From Ruminococcus sp. (GTDB taxonomy: Bacteria > Bacillota > Clostridia > Oscillospirales > Ruminococcaceae), in the NCBI GenBank assembly GCA_029060305.1, contig JAIDUG010000012.1:1-59398 (forward strand): DNA of 59,398 nucleotides, written 5' to 3'. Positions 1-8,331 of this stretch are shown here, one piece after another (positions within the stretch are counted from its first letter, which is position 1; each line of letters begins with the position of its first letter). The notes below the pieces were generated by a model. The model saw only the letters and a list, made by a program, of their open reading frames with translations, did no database searches and was not told the DNA's origin. The translations under genes and the position numbers were made by a program.

Positions 1-312
1 ACATTCCGCACATTTTCGGAAGTGTCGCAAGATATTATGATAGCTATATATCGTGGGAATGTGGAATCTTGCCACCCCCGCAAAATCCATAAGATGAGGT
101 TCGTCGATGACAAAATAGTGTCCGTTTATCCAAGCCTTGCCAGTACCAACAATAACCTGTCTGCCCTCACCGGTTGAAGTCAGGTTGAAATTATCGCCGT
201 AACTGTCAAGAATACCGTTGCAGATAAAACTTGAAAGATACATCGTGAAGTCTTCTGCTGTGTATGTTCTGTCAAGACCTCTTGAATCAAAAAATCCGCT
301 GTGAAATGCCAT
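1..312 (-). CDS. Phage tail fibre/baseplate-type protein, N-terminal part
   Basis: The frame is open from an ATG at 310-312 to the window edge (104 codons). The N-terminus (MAFHSGFFDS, then LDRTYTAEDF, MYLSSFICNGIL and GKAWINGHYF) matches the start of a tail/receptor-binding protein family common in Clostridia siphophages; this is from memory of the family. It lies 7 bp downstream of the Gp37-like fragment, the usual order in a tail module. After about residue 79 the sequence no longer resembles the family, so a junction or truncation is possible. It is probably part of a decayed prophage, and the rest lies outside the window. Confidence 0.55.
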   Translation of the reverse strand, partial: MAFHSGFFDSRGLDRTYTAEDFTMYLSSFICNGILDSYGDNFNLTSTGEGRQVIVGTGKAWINGHYFVIDEPHLMDFAGVARFHIPTIYSYHNILRHFRKCAEC

Positions 313-319
313 AAAAAAA

Positions 320-910
320 TCACTCTCCTTTGAACGTCGGTGTCAGTGAATGACCGTTCTGGTCGAAACTCTCAATCATACCGACGAGTTGAATTTTTGG
401 TTGTTTCAAGCCGAATCTGTCATTTTGTACTGTCACATAGTCGCCTAAAAAATAGTCTCTGTTGTACTGGTACTGTTTATCGTCTGTCGCAATGGTAAAT
501 TCACTGGCTTGCGTAACCGGCGTAAGTTTTTCCGCACCACGTTCACGCAACATATTTAAGTATTCAGTTTTCGGAATTTCTTTTGTTTCGCCGTTTACTT
601 CCGTTTCGTCGGAAAGGTCTCTTGCATCGACGTAAATTTCATACCTGTCAAGCAACGACGGAATTTTTTCGGTATAAAAGAAAGATGTATTTTTGCGTGA
701 TATTCCCTCACCTGCACCGAAAATATACGCAAAATTGCTGTATTTCGAGTGGTCAAGCAGGTAATCGAATGACAGCAGATTATTGTACGAATCGGAAAAA
801 ACTATGTGTGGATTTTCGTTCTGCAAAACACTTCTGTCAGTACCTTGTGAGAGTTCAAAAATAAGTGAATACTCGTCATTTTCATTGTTGAGTATGAGTG
901 CGAAAAACAC
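320..910 (-). pseudogene. Siphovirus Gp37-like tail protein, C-terminal fragment
   Basis: This open frame of 196 codons resembles the C-terminal part of the siphovirus ReqiPepy6 Gp37-like tail protein family: a YEIYVDARDL strand, a DYFLGDYVTV strand and an IESFDQNG end, typical of these baseplate-hub-like proteins. The homologous part seems to begin only around residue 10; full-length proteins have a long N-terminal domain that is missing here. No ribosome-binding site precedes the apparent start. Its neighbours are a fibre-type fragment downstream and a tape-measure fragment upstream, so the order fits a broken tail operon. Family identity is moderately sure. Confidence 0.55.
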
Positions 911-922
911 AGAAACAATGCC

Positions 923-952
923 TTTACTTTGGATATTTAAGTGTGTTATAAT
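923..952 (+). promoter_or_regulatory. Putative sigma-A promoter for the 1011 gene
   Basis: The -10 TATAAT is at 947-952. The best -35 is TTTACT at 923-928 with an 18-bp spacer. It points into the gene at 1011. Confidence 0.4.
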
Positions 953-1010
953 AAATATATAAGATATAGTTTTTTGTCCTCTTAAACATTATATAAGGAG
1001 TGTGGTTTTT

Positions 1011-1607
1011 GTGGTTTATAAGTTTTATATGAGTATTAATCAAAAAGAAGAAACGCACTTAGCTAAATCTCGTAACACTGAGGGAGCACTTTGTCCTTTG
1101 CTATTCGATAAAAATAACAAACTTTGTGGTATGTTAGAATTGTTAGAGATTAATCCTATTGGTTTCGTTTTAATTGGCGGAGTAATTGGAGTAGTAGGTA
1201 CTAAAGTATATCCTCCTGTGAAAAAATATGTTTCAGAAAAGACAGTTCCAGCAGTAAAGAAATTCTGGAATAATAAAATCAAAAAGAAAAAAACTGATAC
1301 CCTAAAAGTCAACCAAGTTATCACAGACAACTCATATGAAGAGAGTGTTCACCAAAAATATCGAAAAAATATGTCCAATGATGAAGCAAAGAAAGAACTG
1401 GTAGAAGCCTTGGTTTTGCAAATGATTTCTGAAAAAAAGACTGAAAGAGTTGTTAAGACAGATATTGTAGATGAAAACAAACAAAAAGCAAACACGCAAG
1501 CACTTATAAATGAAATAACAAACCCTGCTCTGATATCAGAAATCCATTCAATTCTATCAGATAATCCACATCTAATCACGCAACAGCAAGCTACTATCAA
1601 GTGTTAA
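1011..1607 (+). CDS. Hypothetical protein inserted in prophage remnant
   Basis: This 198-residue protein matches no family I recognise. The GTG at 1011 is preferred as start because AAGGAG at 995-1000 sits 10 bp upstream; a GTG at 1002 would abut it. Residues about 37-60 contain a short hydrophobic stretch (PIGFVLIGGVIGVVG), followed by a very lysine-rich segment (KIKKKKT) and a charged, probably helical C-terminal half. The gene runs opposite to the phage fragments on both sides and has its own promoter and ribosome-binding site. Its stop touches the tape-measure fragment. It could be a cargo ('moron') gene of the former prophage or later inserted DNA; a defence role is possible but unsupported. 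Confidence 0.6.
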   Translation: MVYKFYMSINQKEETHLAKSRNTEGALCPLLFDKNNKLCGMLELLEINPIGFVLIGGVIGVVGTKVYPPVKKYVSEKTVPAVKKFWNNKIKKKKTDTLKVNQVITDNSYEESVHQKYRKNMSNDEAKKELVEALVLQMISEKKTERVVKTDIVDENKQKANTQALINEITNPALISEIHSILSDNPHLITQQQATIKC

Positions 1608-1796
1608 CCGCATTTCACCTACAACGCCTGAAACCGCCTTTTCAACGGCTTTCTGTGAACTTTCAATACCTTTTGCGAGACCGTTCATAAAGTCAGGCAT
1701 CCACGATTCAAAGTCAGTCAGCGGACCTTCGTCGGGGACTGAAAAATGTAGAAAACTTCTGATTTTATCTGCAACACCTTTGACAGCTTCCTCAAA
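1608..1796 (-). pseudogene. Phage tape measure protein, internal/C-terminal fragment
   Basis: The reverse strand reads 63 codons including IRSFLHFSVPDEGPLTDFES followed by WMPDFMNGLAKGIE. The 'FLHFSxPDEGPL' and 'WMPDFM' signatures are characteristic of siphophage tape measure proteins, where they occur near the C-terminus. A stop codon (1797-1799) lies directly upstream in frame and the other end meets the stop of the 1011 gene, so only a fragment survives. It confirms that 1-1800 derives from a tail module. Confidence 0.75.
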
Positions 1797-1835
1797 CTAA
1801 ATAAGTCGTTTTCCTTGACATTTTGTCACCTAAAG

Positions 1836-1869
1836 TAAAAAGCTGTCTGTGTCAACAAACAGCTTTTTT
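1836..1869. terminator. Bidirectional intrinsic terminator
   Basis: Inverted repeat AAAGCTGT / ACAGCTTT with T-rich flanks on both strands. It ends the triple-flavodoxin gene on the minus strand. Confidence 0.75.
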
Positions 1870-1894
1870 GTATATTAAGAGAGTATGTGAATTT

Positions 1895-3766
1895 TTATGA
1901 TGCTTTTTTCATGCCTATTTTTTCAAGCCAGTTTACAATATTTTCTTCAGAAGTTGCCATAACAGTTCTCGAAATACTCAGACCTTCTGTTCTTACATTT
2001 GCATCAGGTTCAAGACCAGCGATTTTCTGAACAGAGCCGGAAAATCCGCTTCCGCCATGACTATTGAACGGTATAATTGTTTTGCCACTGAAATCGTATT
2101 CATCGAAAAAACTGTACATCATTTGTGGCATATCATACCACCATACTGGATAACCGATAAAAATTGTATCATACTGGTCGAAATTTTCAATATGGTTCAG
2201 AAGCTCAGGAAGTACACCGTTTTCCTGTTCATCCAGGGCACGGTCTGCAACTGTATTGAAGTCATTTCCATAGCTTTCTGCCGGTTGAATTTCAAATACA
2301 TCTGCATCTGTATTTTTTTCAATAATTTTTGCCATATATTCTACAGAACCATATAATTTATCGTCAACAATTACACGGCTTGCACTTCCGTTAGCATCTG
2401 TACCGTCTAATAACGGATATGAAAGATATGCAATCAGAGTTTTGTTAGAAGTTACCGGTTTTGTCAGGTCAAGACCCTCTGCCCATTTCTGTACGTCTTC
2501 TGCGGTTGACCTGCTCGTGAATCTCATACCGTCAAGCCAGTTTCCAGTACCGGATTTTTCAGCAAGTTTCGTACCGCTTGCTCCTAACGGCGAACTCATG
2601 GAAGTACAGAACGGAATTACATTTTTTCCGGTGAAATCGTTCTCCGTGACAAAATCGTTGACAACCCATGATGCTTCCTGCCACCATATCGGATAACCAA
2701 TAAATATATTGTCGTATGTATCAAAATTATCCGGCGTATTCTTTATAAGTTCGACGTGTACATTTGCGAGGTCATTATGTTCACGCACAACACGACTTTC
2801 CGAATCTGTCCAGTTCAAGTCGGAATCCGTGTATTCGTTTATCGGCGTTATTTCAAACAAATCGGCGTTCATTGCGTCTGCGATATAAGTTGCTATTTTT
2901 TCGGTAGTACCACTTGCGGAATAGTATGCAACGAGATTTTTCGGTGAATCATCTTCATTATTTTTCTGATAACCTAAGTCTGTTATCCATTCAGATATTG
3001 TATCTCTTGATTCAAAAACTGTTCCTCTTGAAATTGAAAGTCCGTCGGTACTTACTTCCGCATCAGGTTCGAGTTTTTCTATTGATTGTACTGTCTGAGA
3101 GAAACCACTTCCGCCGTGACTGTTGAACGGAATAATATTTTTTCCGGATAAGTCATATTCATCAAAGAAAGAATACAGTGCCATTGGCATATCGCCCCAC
3201 CAGTTCGGATAACCTACAAAAACAGTGTCATACTGGTCAATATTATCAATATGTGTTGCGAGTTCAGGACGGAATCCCGATTCTTTTTCAGCCTCTGCCT
3301 GATTTGTAACATCACGATATTCTTCAGGGTATTTCTGTACTGTCTGAATCTCAAATAAATCCGCACCGGTTTCTTCCTGTATTACTTTCGCCATGTACTC
3401 CGTTGTACCGTATGGTTTACCGTCTACAATAACACGGCTTGCACTTGCGGAAGCGTCTGTACCGTCCGGAAGAACAAGTGAATAATATACAACCAGTGTT
3501 TTTCCCTGATTACTTGAATTTATACATTCCTTACGCATCATACACAGGTCAAAAACATCTAATCTTCCGTCATTGTTTAAATCGTAATTTTTTCCTTTTA
3601 AATTATTTGTTTTTCTTGCAAGCAGAAAATCCTGTAAGTTTTTTAAATCTTCTGCTGTATAAGTTACTTTTTCGGTTTTTGTATCTGCATAAACAGAACT
3701 GAAACCCATAGTAGTTACACACATAACCGTCGTCACAATACCTGCTAATAATCTTTTTATTTTCAT
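1895..3766 (-). CDS. Secreted triple-flavodoxin with N-terminal half-dockerin
   Basis: This 623-residue exported protein has a signal peptide (about 1-28), a single-loop dockerin-like segment (about 40-85, calcium loop DLNNDGRLDVFD then LCMMRKEC), then three flavodoxin-like domains (about 88-265, 275-430, 440-620). Each domain has an FMN phosphate-loop-like start (VVYYS, VAYYSASGTT, IAYLSY), a GYPxWW motif and a KxxIPF strand. Domains 1 and 3 are alike and carry a long insertion after the first strand plus an NSHGGSGFS loop. Domain 2 resembles the lipoprotein at 7652-8302, suggesting duplication and fusion. Bacterial flavodoxins usually act in the cytoplasm, so three in an exported dockerin protein is unusual. 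AAAGGAGGTC lies upstream of the ATG, and a LysR-type operator and promoter precede it. Confidence 0.85.
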   Translation of the reverse strand: MKIKRLLAGIVTTVMCVTTMGFSSVYADTKTEKVTYTAEDLKNLQDFLLARKTNNLKGKNYDLNNDGRLDVFDLCMMRKECINSSNQGKTLVVYYSLVLPDGTDASASASRVIVDGKPYGTTEYMAKVIQEETGADLFEIQTVQKYPEEYRDVTNQAEAEKESGFRPELATHIDNIDQYDTVFVGYPNWWGDMPMALYSFFDEYDLSGKNIIPFNSHGGSGFSQTVQSIEKLEPDAEVSTDGLSISRGTVFESRDTISEWITDLGYQKNNEDDSPKNLVAYYSASGTTEKIATYIADAMNADLFEITPINEYTDSDLNWTDSESRVVREHNDLANVHVELIKNTPDNFDTYDNIFIGYPIWWQEASWVVNDFVTENDFTGKNVIPFCTSMSSPLGASGTKLAEKSGTGNWLDGMRFTSRSTAEDVQKWAEGLDLTKPVTSNKTLIAYLSYPLLDGTDANGSASRVIVDDKLYGSVEYMAKIIEKNTDADVFEIQPAESYGNDFNTVADRALDEQENGVLPELLNHIENFDQYDTIFIGYPVWWYDMPQMMYSFFDEYDFSGKTIIPFNSHGGSGFSGSVQKIAGLEPDANVRTEGLSISRTVMATSEENIVNWLEKIGMKKAS

Positions 3767-3905
3767 TATATAAAAGACCTCCTTTTTTTATCACGCGGTT
3801 ACTATAGGTATGAGACAAGCCCACACCTACAGTATTTCAATGATTTGTCCCCAGTAAAGGAAGTATAATCCATGTGCAGAATGAATTGTATTTCCTTATG
3901 TTTTC

Positions 3906-3969
3906 ATTATAACATAAAAATGACTTTTTGAGAAGTTCCGATTAGTTATTCAGTATTAATCTTTAGGTT
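3906..3969 (-). promoter_or_regulatory. LysR-type operator and promoter of the triple-flavodoxin gene
   Basis: On the minus strand: operator AACCTAAAGATT (3958-3969), 21 bp, then ACTTCTCA containing the -35 TTCTCA (3929-3934), a 17-bp spacer and -10 TATAAT (3906-3911). The same layout precedes three other transcription units of this island. Confidence 0.7.
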
Positions 3970-3985
3970 TATACCAGATAATAAT

Positions 3986-4597
3986 TTATAAAATTGACAT
4001 ACTCCCCGATAAAACAGCAAAACCGGCTATTCCAAATAAAGTAATAACTACATAATTTATTATATTCTTTAACTTTATAATATCTTTTTTGTTAATTAAC
4101 AGATACAAAGTGAATCCGATAATTATTTTCATTATTACAGCCGGAATCATATGGGAATAGTCTTTGATATGTATTACATTGTCCAGTCCTTCCGATGTGA
4201 ATACTGCCGGAAGTAAATTCATTCCGAAGTATTTCATCTTACTGTTATCCTGATTTGCCATATATGCTCCGAATCCGAAAACTGTTCCTGCAATGACAGC
4301 AACAATAGTCCATAATAAAATATCTCTATCAAATGTAAAACTATGATGATTCAGGACAGCTTCCGAAATATAGTAACCATAAACACAACCAAATAAGCAT
4401 ATAATCGTTATGACTACAGAATGTAACTTATTTTCTTTTTTGAAATAACTTATCAGAAATGCAGGAATAAGCCATACTGCCCCCGAATTTGCAAGAAAAT
4501 TAAAATTTGTCGAAAGATACTTTTGTCCGAATAAGGTCAGTACTCCTACAATCAATCCCGTTATAATTGATAAAATATAATCTTTTGTGACTTTCAA
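3986..4597 (-). CDS. Multi-pass membrane protein (DUF6518-like)
   Basis: The protein has about 203 residues and six or so hydrophobic segments. A TTG at 4595-4597 is chosen as start because AAGGAG lies 10 bp before it; an upstream ATG at 4660 would overlap the LysR gene and has no ribosome-binding site. The N-terminal pattern (GVLTLFGQ..., NFLANSGAVWLIPAF) recalls small uncharacterised Bacillota membrane proteins grouped as DUF6518; this assignment is from memory. It lies 37 bp downstream of the LysR-type regulator on the same strand and is probably co-transcribed with it. A role in the flavodoxin/esterase island is only suggested by position. Confidence 0.6.
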   Translation of the reverse strand: MKVTKDYILSIITGLIVGVLTLFGQKYLSTNFNFLANSGAVWLIPAFLISYFKKENKLHSVVITIICLFGCVYGYYISEAVLNHHSFTFDRDILLWTIVAVIAGTVFGFGAYMANQDNSKMKYFGMNLLPAVFTSEGLDNVIHIKDYSHMIPAVIMKIIIGFTLYLLINKKDIIKLKNIINYVVITLFGIAGFAVLSGSMSIL

Positions 4598-4634
4598 AAA
4601 AATACACTCCTTTTTTATTTTACTTATAATAAAA

Positions 4635-5540
4635 TTATTTACAATCAGGTAAACCAACAACTTTTCTGACAGTTTCTAAAAATTTTTTTACAGTAGGCGA
4701 CGGATTCGGAGAATGAAGAAGTCCGAACGGTATGCAGTAATTCCAGTCCACCGGCAGAACTTTCAACAAGGGGTGAACGTTTGCCCAGTTATCAATACAA
4801 ATCATCATGTTATTGCTGTTTTCGCACTCATTGAAAGCATTCAGTGTGAACATATCAAAGTCAACAATATTTATCTGTGAATGATTCTGAATTAAATCGT
4901 CACGCATAATATCAAGACACTTATTCCAGCCTCGGTATATAATCATGAGATTTCTGCCGTATAAATCAGAAACATCAAGTTGTGATTTCTGTGCAAGTTC
5001 GTTGTAAATTGAAACCGCACATCTTATCGGTTCATAGGAAAGTAAGAGACCGTTACATTTCCTTACTTTAAGAAAATTGTCATCAAAAAGACCTGCTACA
5101 ATATCGATATTTTTTCCGAGATTCTTTAAAATCTCTACGGAATTATGAGGGTTATTTTCAAACGGAACAAGCTGGAATTTCAAGTCGGGACAAATTGCAT
5201 GAATACTTGCCCACATATCCATTAAAAACTGTCCGGGGGTCATCGGAGATGTACCGATTCTTATGACAGCCTCATCTTTCTGCATTGCGTTTCTTGCACG
5301 ATTGACCGATTCATTACAGTACCCGATAATATATTTTGTATCATGATAGAGGGATTTTCCTGCCTCTGTCATAACAAGACCTCTGTGTGTACGAACAAAC
5401 AACCGCAGATTAAGTGAGGATTCAAGAAGATTTATCTGTTTTATGACAGCCGATGGAGAAATATATAATTCTTCCGATGCTTTGTTGAAACTTCCGCAGT
5501 CTGCTACTTTTATAAAGGTTTCCAGTTGAGGATTATACAT
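4635..5540 (-). CDS. LysR-type transcriptional regulator
   Basis: The 301-residue protein has the LysR N-terminal winged helix-turn-helix (residues about 3-62: FIKVADCGSFNKASEELYIS, then PSAVIKQINLLE and LFVRTHRGLVMTEAG) and a C-terminal effector-binding domain (about 90-290). AAAGGCGGT precedes the ATG. Regulators of this family bind T-N11-A or related palindromes and respond to a small co-inducer. Its own promoter has an AACCTTATGGTT palindrome next to the -35, and four neighbouring promoters carry the same palindrome in an activation position, so it is the obvious regulator of the island (inference). The effector is unknown; quinones or other electrophiles would fit the reductases controlled. 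Confidence 0.92.
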   Translation of the reverse strand: MYNPQLETFIKVADCGSFNKASEELYISPSAVIKQINLLESSLNLRLFVRTHRGLVMTEAGKSLYHDTKYIIGYCNESVNRARNAMQKDEAVIRIGTSPMTPGQFLMDMWASIHAICPDLKFQLVPFENNPHNSVEILKNLGKNIDIVAGLFDDNFLKVRKCNGLLLSYEPIRCAVSIYNELAQKSQLDVSDLYGRNLMIIYRGWNKCLDIMRDDLIQNHSQINIVDFDMFTLNAFNECENSNNMMICIDNWANVHPLLKVLPVDWNYCIPFGLLHSPNPSPTVKKFLETVRKVVGLPDCK

Positions 5541-5571
5541 AAAATACCGCCTTTCCGAATATTATGGTATA

Positions 5572-5617
5572 ATTATAGCATAATCCTGTAATATTTTCAA
5601 GTATTAACCATAAGGTT
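5572..5617 (-). promoter_or_regulatory. LysR gene promoter with autoregulatory palindrome
   Basis: Minus strand: palindrome AACCTTATGGTT (5606-5617), 5 bp, -35 TTGAAA (5595-5600), 17 bp, -10 TATAAT (5572-5577). The palindrome sits next to the -35 here rather than 21 bp away, which fits autorepression. Confidence 0.65.
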
Positions 5618-5637
5618 TTTACTGATTTTTAGAATTG

Positions 5638-6606
5638 TCATTTGCTTTTACTAAACAGCCAGCCCATAATTTCCTCATCTGCCGAAAAGGCATTCCCTCC
5701 GGCGTGTTGGTCACGATACCCACGTTCAGTAAAATATTCGTCAGGTTTTACATCAAGAACAAGAATATCATTTATTTCACTGTCTGATAATCCCGATTCA
5801 TAATATATACTGTAAAGCTCGTTATATGCGTTTTTAAGATATTCTGAACCATAATAGGTATCGTTTTCCCCAATCGCCATATATACGGGAGTTCCGGCTT
5901 CTGCAAGTACATTTAAATCACCGTCCCAACGTGAACTTGTTTCAAGATATGCGGTATAAATTTCCGGACGTTTCCCCATGACAATTGAACCTGTTTCACC
6001 ACCTCCCGACATTCCGTGAAGATATACTTTATTTTTATCAATATTATAATTTTCAATAAAATATTCAGTCAGTTCAATTGCCATATTTGCGGAAGTTTCA
6101 CCCCAGTCATCAAGCTGTGTTGAAATAATAATCATTTTGTCATTATATTTTCTTGCTTCAAATGGAAATCCTTCTACAAGATTAGCACCTATTCCTTGAA
6201 AATACAATCCCTCCCAGCCGGGTAGCGTTACAAACAACGCATAAGGTTCAGAACCGTCGTAACTTTCGGGAATATAACTACTGAAATGAATATCTCCCTG
6301 TGAACCGGAATGAAGTACGTTATCGACAATAAAGTCATTTTTCATCTGTTTTCCGAACTCTATTCTATCCGACCGCTGATTGACTAACTCTTTTTTCATA
6401 AGACACAAATCAAATACGTCCCACCTGTCATCATCATTTAAATCGTAATCTTTTCCTGTCAGGTCAGATGTTTCTTCAGAAAGAAGAAAATTCTGCAGAT
6501 TTTTCAAATCATCGATATTAAAGATATTTTTCGCCGATACCGTTCCGCCAAATACAAGCGTTCCTATGGCGAAAACTGATATTACTGATATAATACTTTT
6601 TTTCAT
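5638..6606 (-). CDS. Secreted alpha/beta-hydrolase (esterase) with half-dockerin
   Basis: The 322-residue protein has a signal peptide (1-25), a single-loop dockerin-like segment (about 30-75; calcium loop DLNDDDRWDVFD, lacking the usual glycine) and an alpha/beta-hydrolase domain (about 95-320). The nucleophile elbow is GMSGGGETG (Ser about 199), the acid is probably Asp in GENDTYYG, and the histidine is in QHAGG. This is the arrangement of feruloyl/acetyl-xylan-esterase or PHB-depolymerase-like enzymes, so it may de-esterify plant polysaccharide. AGGAG precedes the ATG. It lies only 62 bp after the aldo/keto reductase gene with a terminator between them, so its expression may depend on read-through. 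Confidence 0.85.
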   Translation of the reverse strand: MKKSIISVISVFAIGTLVFGGTVSAKNIFNIDDLKNLQNFLLSEETSDLTGKDYDLNDDDRWDVFDLCLMKKELVNQRSDRIEFGKQMKNDFIVDNVLHSGSQGDIHFSSYIPESYDGSEPYALFVTLPGWEGLYFQGIGANLVEGFPFEARKYNDKMIIISTQLDDWGETSANMAIELTEYFIENYNIDKNKVYLHGMSGGGETGSIVMGKRPEIYTAYLETSSRWDGDLNVLAEAGTPVYMAIGENDTYYGSEYLKNAYNELYSIYYESGLSDSEINDILVLDVKPDEYFTERGYRDQHAGGNAFSADEEIMGWLFSKSK

Positions 6607-6622
6607 TTGTTTACTCCTGTCA

Positions 6623-6658
6623 GAAAAAGCTGTCCGTACCTATACAGACAGCCTTTTA
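6623..6658 (-). terminator. Intrinsic terminator after aldo/keto reductase
   Basis: Minus-strand stem GCTGTC/GACAGC (6629-6652) with A-rich entry and TTTTT exit. It belongs to the same stem family as the hairpins at 1836, 21072 and 35407. Confidence 0.75.
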
Positions 6659-6668
6659 ATTAAATTTT

Positions 6669-7556
6669 TTACCAGTTTTTCTTTTCCTTTGAACTGTCAT
6701 GCTGGTGTTTGCGTTCCTCTACCATTTTTGCGAACCACTCTACCATAGCAGGGTCATAATGCGAGAAGAATGAACTTGTCTGGGTATCGAGTGATGCAAT
6801 TACTGACATATCATCATTATCAAGTGTAAAATCGAATACGTTGAAATTCTGTTCCATACGTTCAATATGTGTGGACTTCGGCAGAACAACAACACCTCTC
6901 TGGATATTCCAGCGGAGCATAACCTGAGCAGGAGTTTTTCCGTATTTTCTGCCGATTGCAGTCAGTACAGGATTTTCAAAAAGACCTCCTCTGCCCTCAC
7001 CGAAAGGAGCCCACGCTTCAATCTGTACTTCATATTTATCCATCCACTTTTTAGCTTCCGTCTGCTGATTGAGAACATGAGTTTCCACCTGATTCACCAT
7101 AGGTACAATATCGGCGAAACTTGCAATATCAACAAGTCGGTCAGGATAGAAATTTGATACACCGATAGCTTTCAGAATACCTTCGTTATAGAGTTCTTCC
7201 AATGCTCTGTACGCACCGTAATAATCGCTGAACGGCTGGTGCAGGAGCATAAGGTCAATGTACTCCGTCTGTAATTTACGCATTGATTCGTAAACGGATT
7301 TTTTTGTTTCCTCATAGCCGTAATGCTCTACCCATACCTTAGTTGTAAGAAAAATTTCCTCTCTCGGAACACCGGATTTTACAATGGCATTACCTACTTC
7401 TTCCTCGTTGAAGTAACTTTGTGCCGTATCAATAAGACGATAACCTGTTTTCAGTGCATCAAGAACACATCTCTCGCACTCCTCTTTTGTGACCTGATAA
7501 ACACCGTATCCAAGTACCGGCATTTTCAGACCGTTGTTAAGCTGTACGTATTCCAT
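6669..7556 (-). CDS. Aldo/keto reductase
   Basis: This 295-residue cytoplasmic NADPH-dependent oxidoreductase belongs to the 2,5-diketo-gluconate/methylglyoxal reductase branch. The catalytic tetrad is visible: Asp in LIDTAQSY, Tyr in the same motif, Lys in LTTKVWV and His in LLHQPF. The cofactor-binding C-terminus has IGVSNF and VVLPKST. The C-terminal tail (EERKHQHDSSKEKKNW) is very charged and longer than usual. The gene has its own LysR-type promoter starting inside the end of the flavodoxin lipoprotein gene, and a terminator follows. It probably reduces reactive aldehydes, ketones or quinones; the real substrate cannot be read from sequence. Confidence 0.93.
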   Translation of the reverse strand: MEYVQLNNGLKMPVLGYGVYQVTKEECERCVLDALKTGYRLIDTAQSYFNEEEVGNAIVKSGVPREEIFLTTKVWVEHYGYEETKKSVYESMRKLQTEYIDLMLLHQPFSDYYGAYRALEELYNEGILKAIGVSNFYPDRLVDIASFADIVPMVNQVETHVLNQQTEAKKWMDKYEVQIEAWAPFGEGRGGLFENPVLTAIGRKYGKTPAQVMLRWNIQRGVVVLPKSTHIERMEQNFNVFDFTLDNDDMSVIASLDTQTSSFFSHYDPAMVEWFAKMVEERKHQHDSSKEKKNW

Positions 7557-7588
7557 AACAGCAAACCTCCTTTGTTGTTTGTAATTAT

Positions 7589-7652
7589 ATTATAACCCGT
7601 TTTTTTACGTTTGTGAAGTTCCGATTAGTTTATCAGTAATAAGCCAAAGGTT
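7589..7652 (-). promoter_or_regulatory. LysR-type operator and promoter of aldo/keto reductase
   Basis: Minus strand: AACCTTTGGCTT (7641-7652), 21 bp, ACTTCACA with -35 TTCACA (7612-7617), 17 bp, -10 TATAAT (7589-7594). The operator overlaps the first base of the preceding gene's stop codon. Confidence 0.7.
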
Positions 7653-8302
7653 TATAGACCAAGTGAATTTACCCATTCCCTGACGTCGTTTTCCGCTACA
7701 CCTGACGGAAAACGTTCGCCGTCAATCCAGTTTCCGGTACCTGCCATATCTGCAAGAAGTCTGTCGCTTTCACCAAGTCCGGAACTCGCAGAGGTACAGA
7801 ACGGTATTACTTTTTTGTCCGTAAAGTCGTTTTCCTTGACAAAATTATCTACTACCCATGCTGCCTCACCCCACCATATCGGATAGCCGATAAAAACAGT
7901 ATCATAAGAATCCCAGTTTTCAACCTGAGTTGATACAAGTTCTACATCTCTTGAATCGGGATTTTCATGTTCATAGCATACACGACTATCGGGATTTGTC
8001 CAGTTTAAATCTTCGTCGGAATAAACATCAACAGGTTCGATTTCAAATAAATCTCCGTTTGTTCCGGAAGCAATGTATTCCGCAACTTTTTCCGTGTAAC
8101 CTGATGCGGAGTAGTAAACAATGAGTGTTTTTCCTTCAGTACTTTCCGTGACAGCATTTTCCGATATTGTTTTCGGTTCAGAAGTTCCGGTGTCGATTAC
8201 AGTTACGGAAATTTCAGAACTTTCAGACGAATCTTTTTCACCACAGGCGGTCAGACCTATAATACATATGAAGCCTGTCAGTAATGCAATAGTTTTTTTC
8301 AT
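7652..8302 (-). CDS. Flavodoxin-domain lipoprotein
   Basis: The 216-residue protein has a lipoprotein signal (LIGLTACG-type lipobox, Cys about 20), a short Ser/Glu linker and one flavodoxin domain (about 57-214). FMN-loop start IVYYSASGYTEKVAEYI, then GYPIWWGEAAWVVDNF and KKVIPFCTSASSGLG mirror domain 2 of the triple flavodoxin at 1895-3766. It should sit on the outer face of the membrane as a lipid-anchored electron carrier or quinone/azo reductase (inference). AAAGGAG precedes the ATG. It is transcribed from the minus-strand arm of the divergent LysR-type promoter and may share a regulator with the FMN-reductase gene on the other side. Confidence 0.88.
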   Translation of the reverse strand: MKKTIALLTGFICIIGLTACGEKDSSESSEISVTVIDTGTSEPKTISENAVTESTEGKTLIVYYSASGYTEKVAEYIASGTNGDLFEIEPVDVYSDEDLNWTNPDSRVCYEHENPDSRDVELVSTQVENWDSYDTVFIGYPIWWGEAAWVVDNFVKENDFTDKKVIPFCTSASSGLGESDRLLADMAGTGNWIDGERFPSGVAENDVREWVNSLGL

Positions 8303-8331
8303 ACTTATTCTCCTTTGTCGTTTGTAATTAT

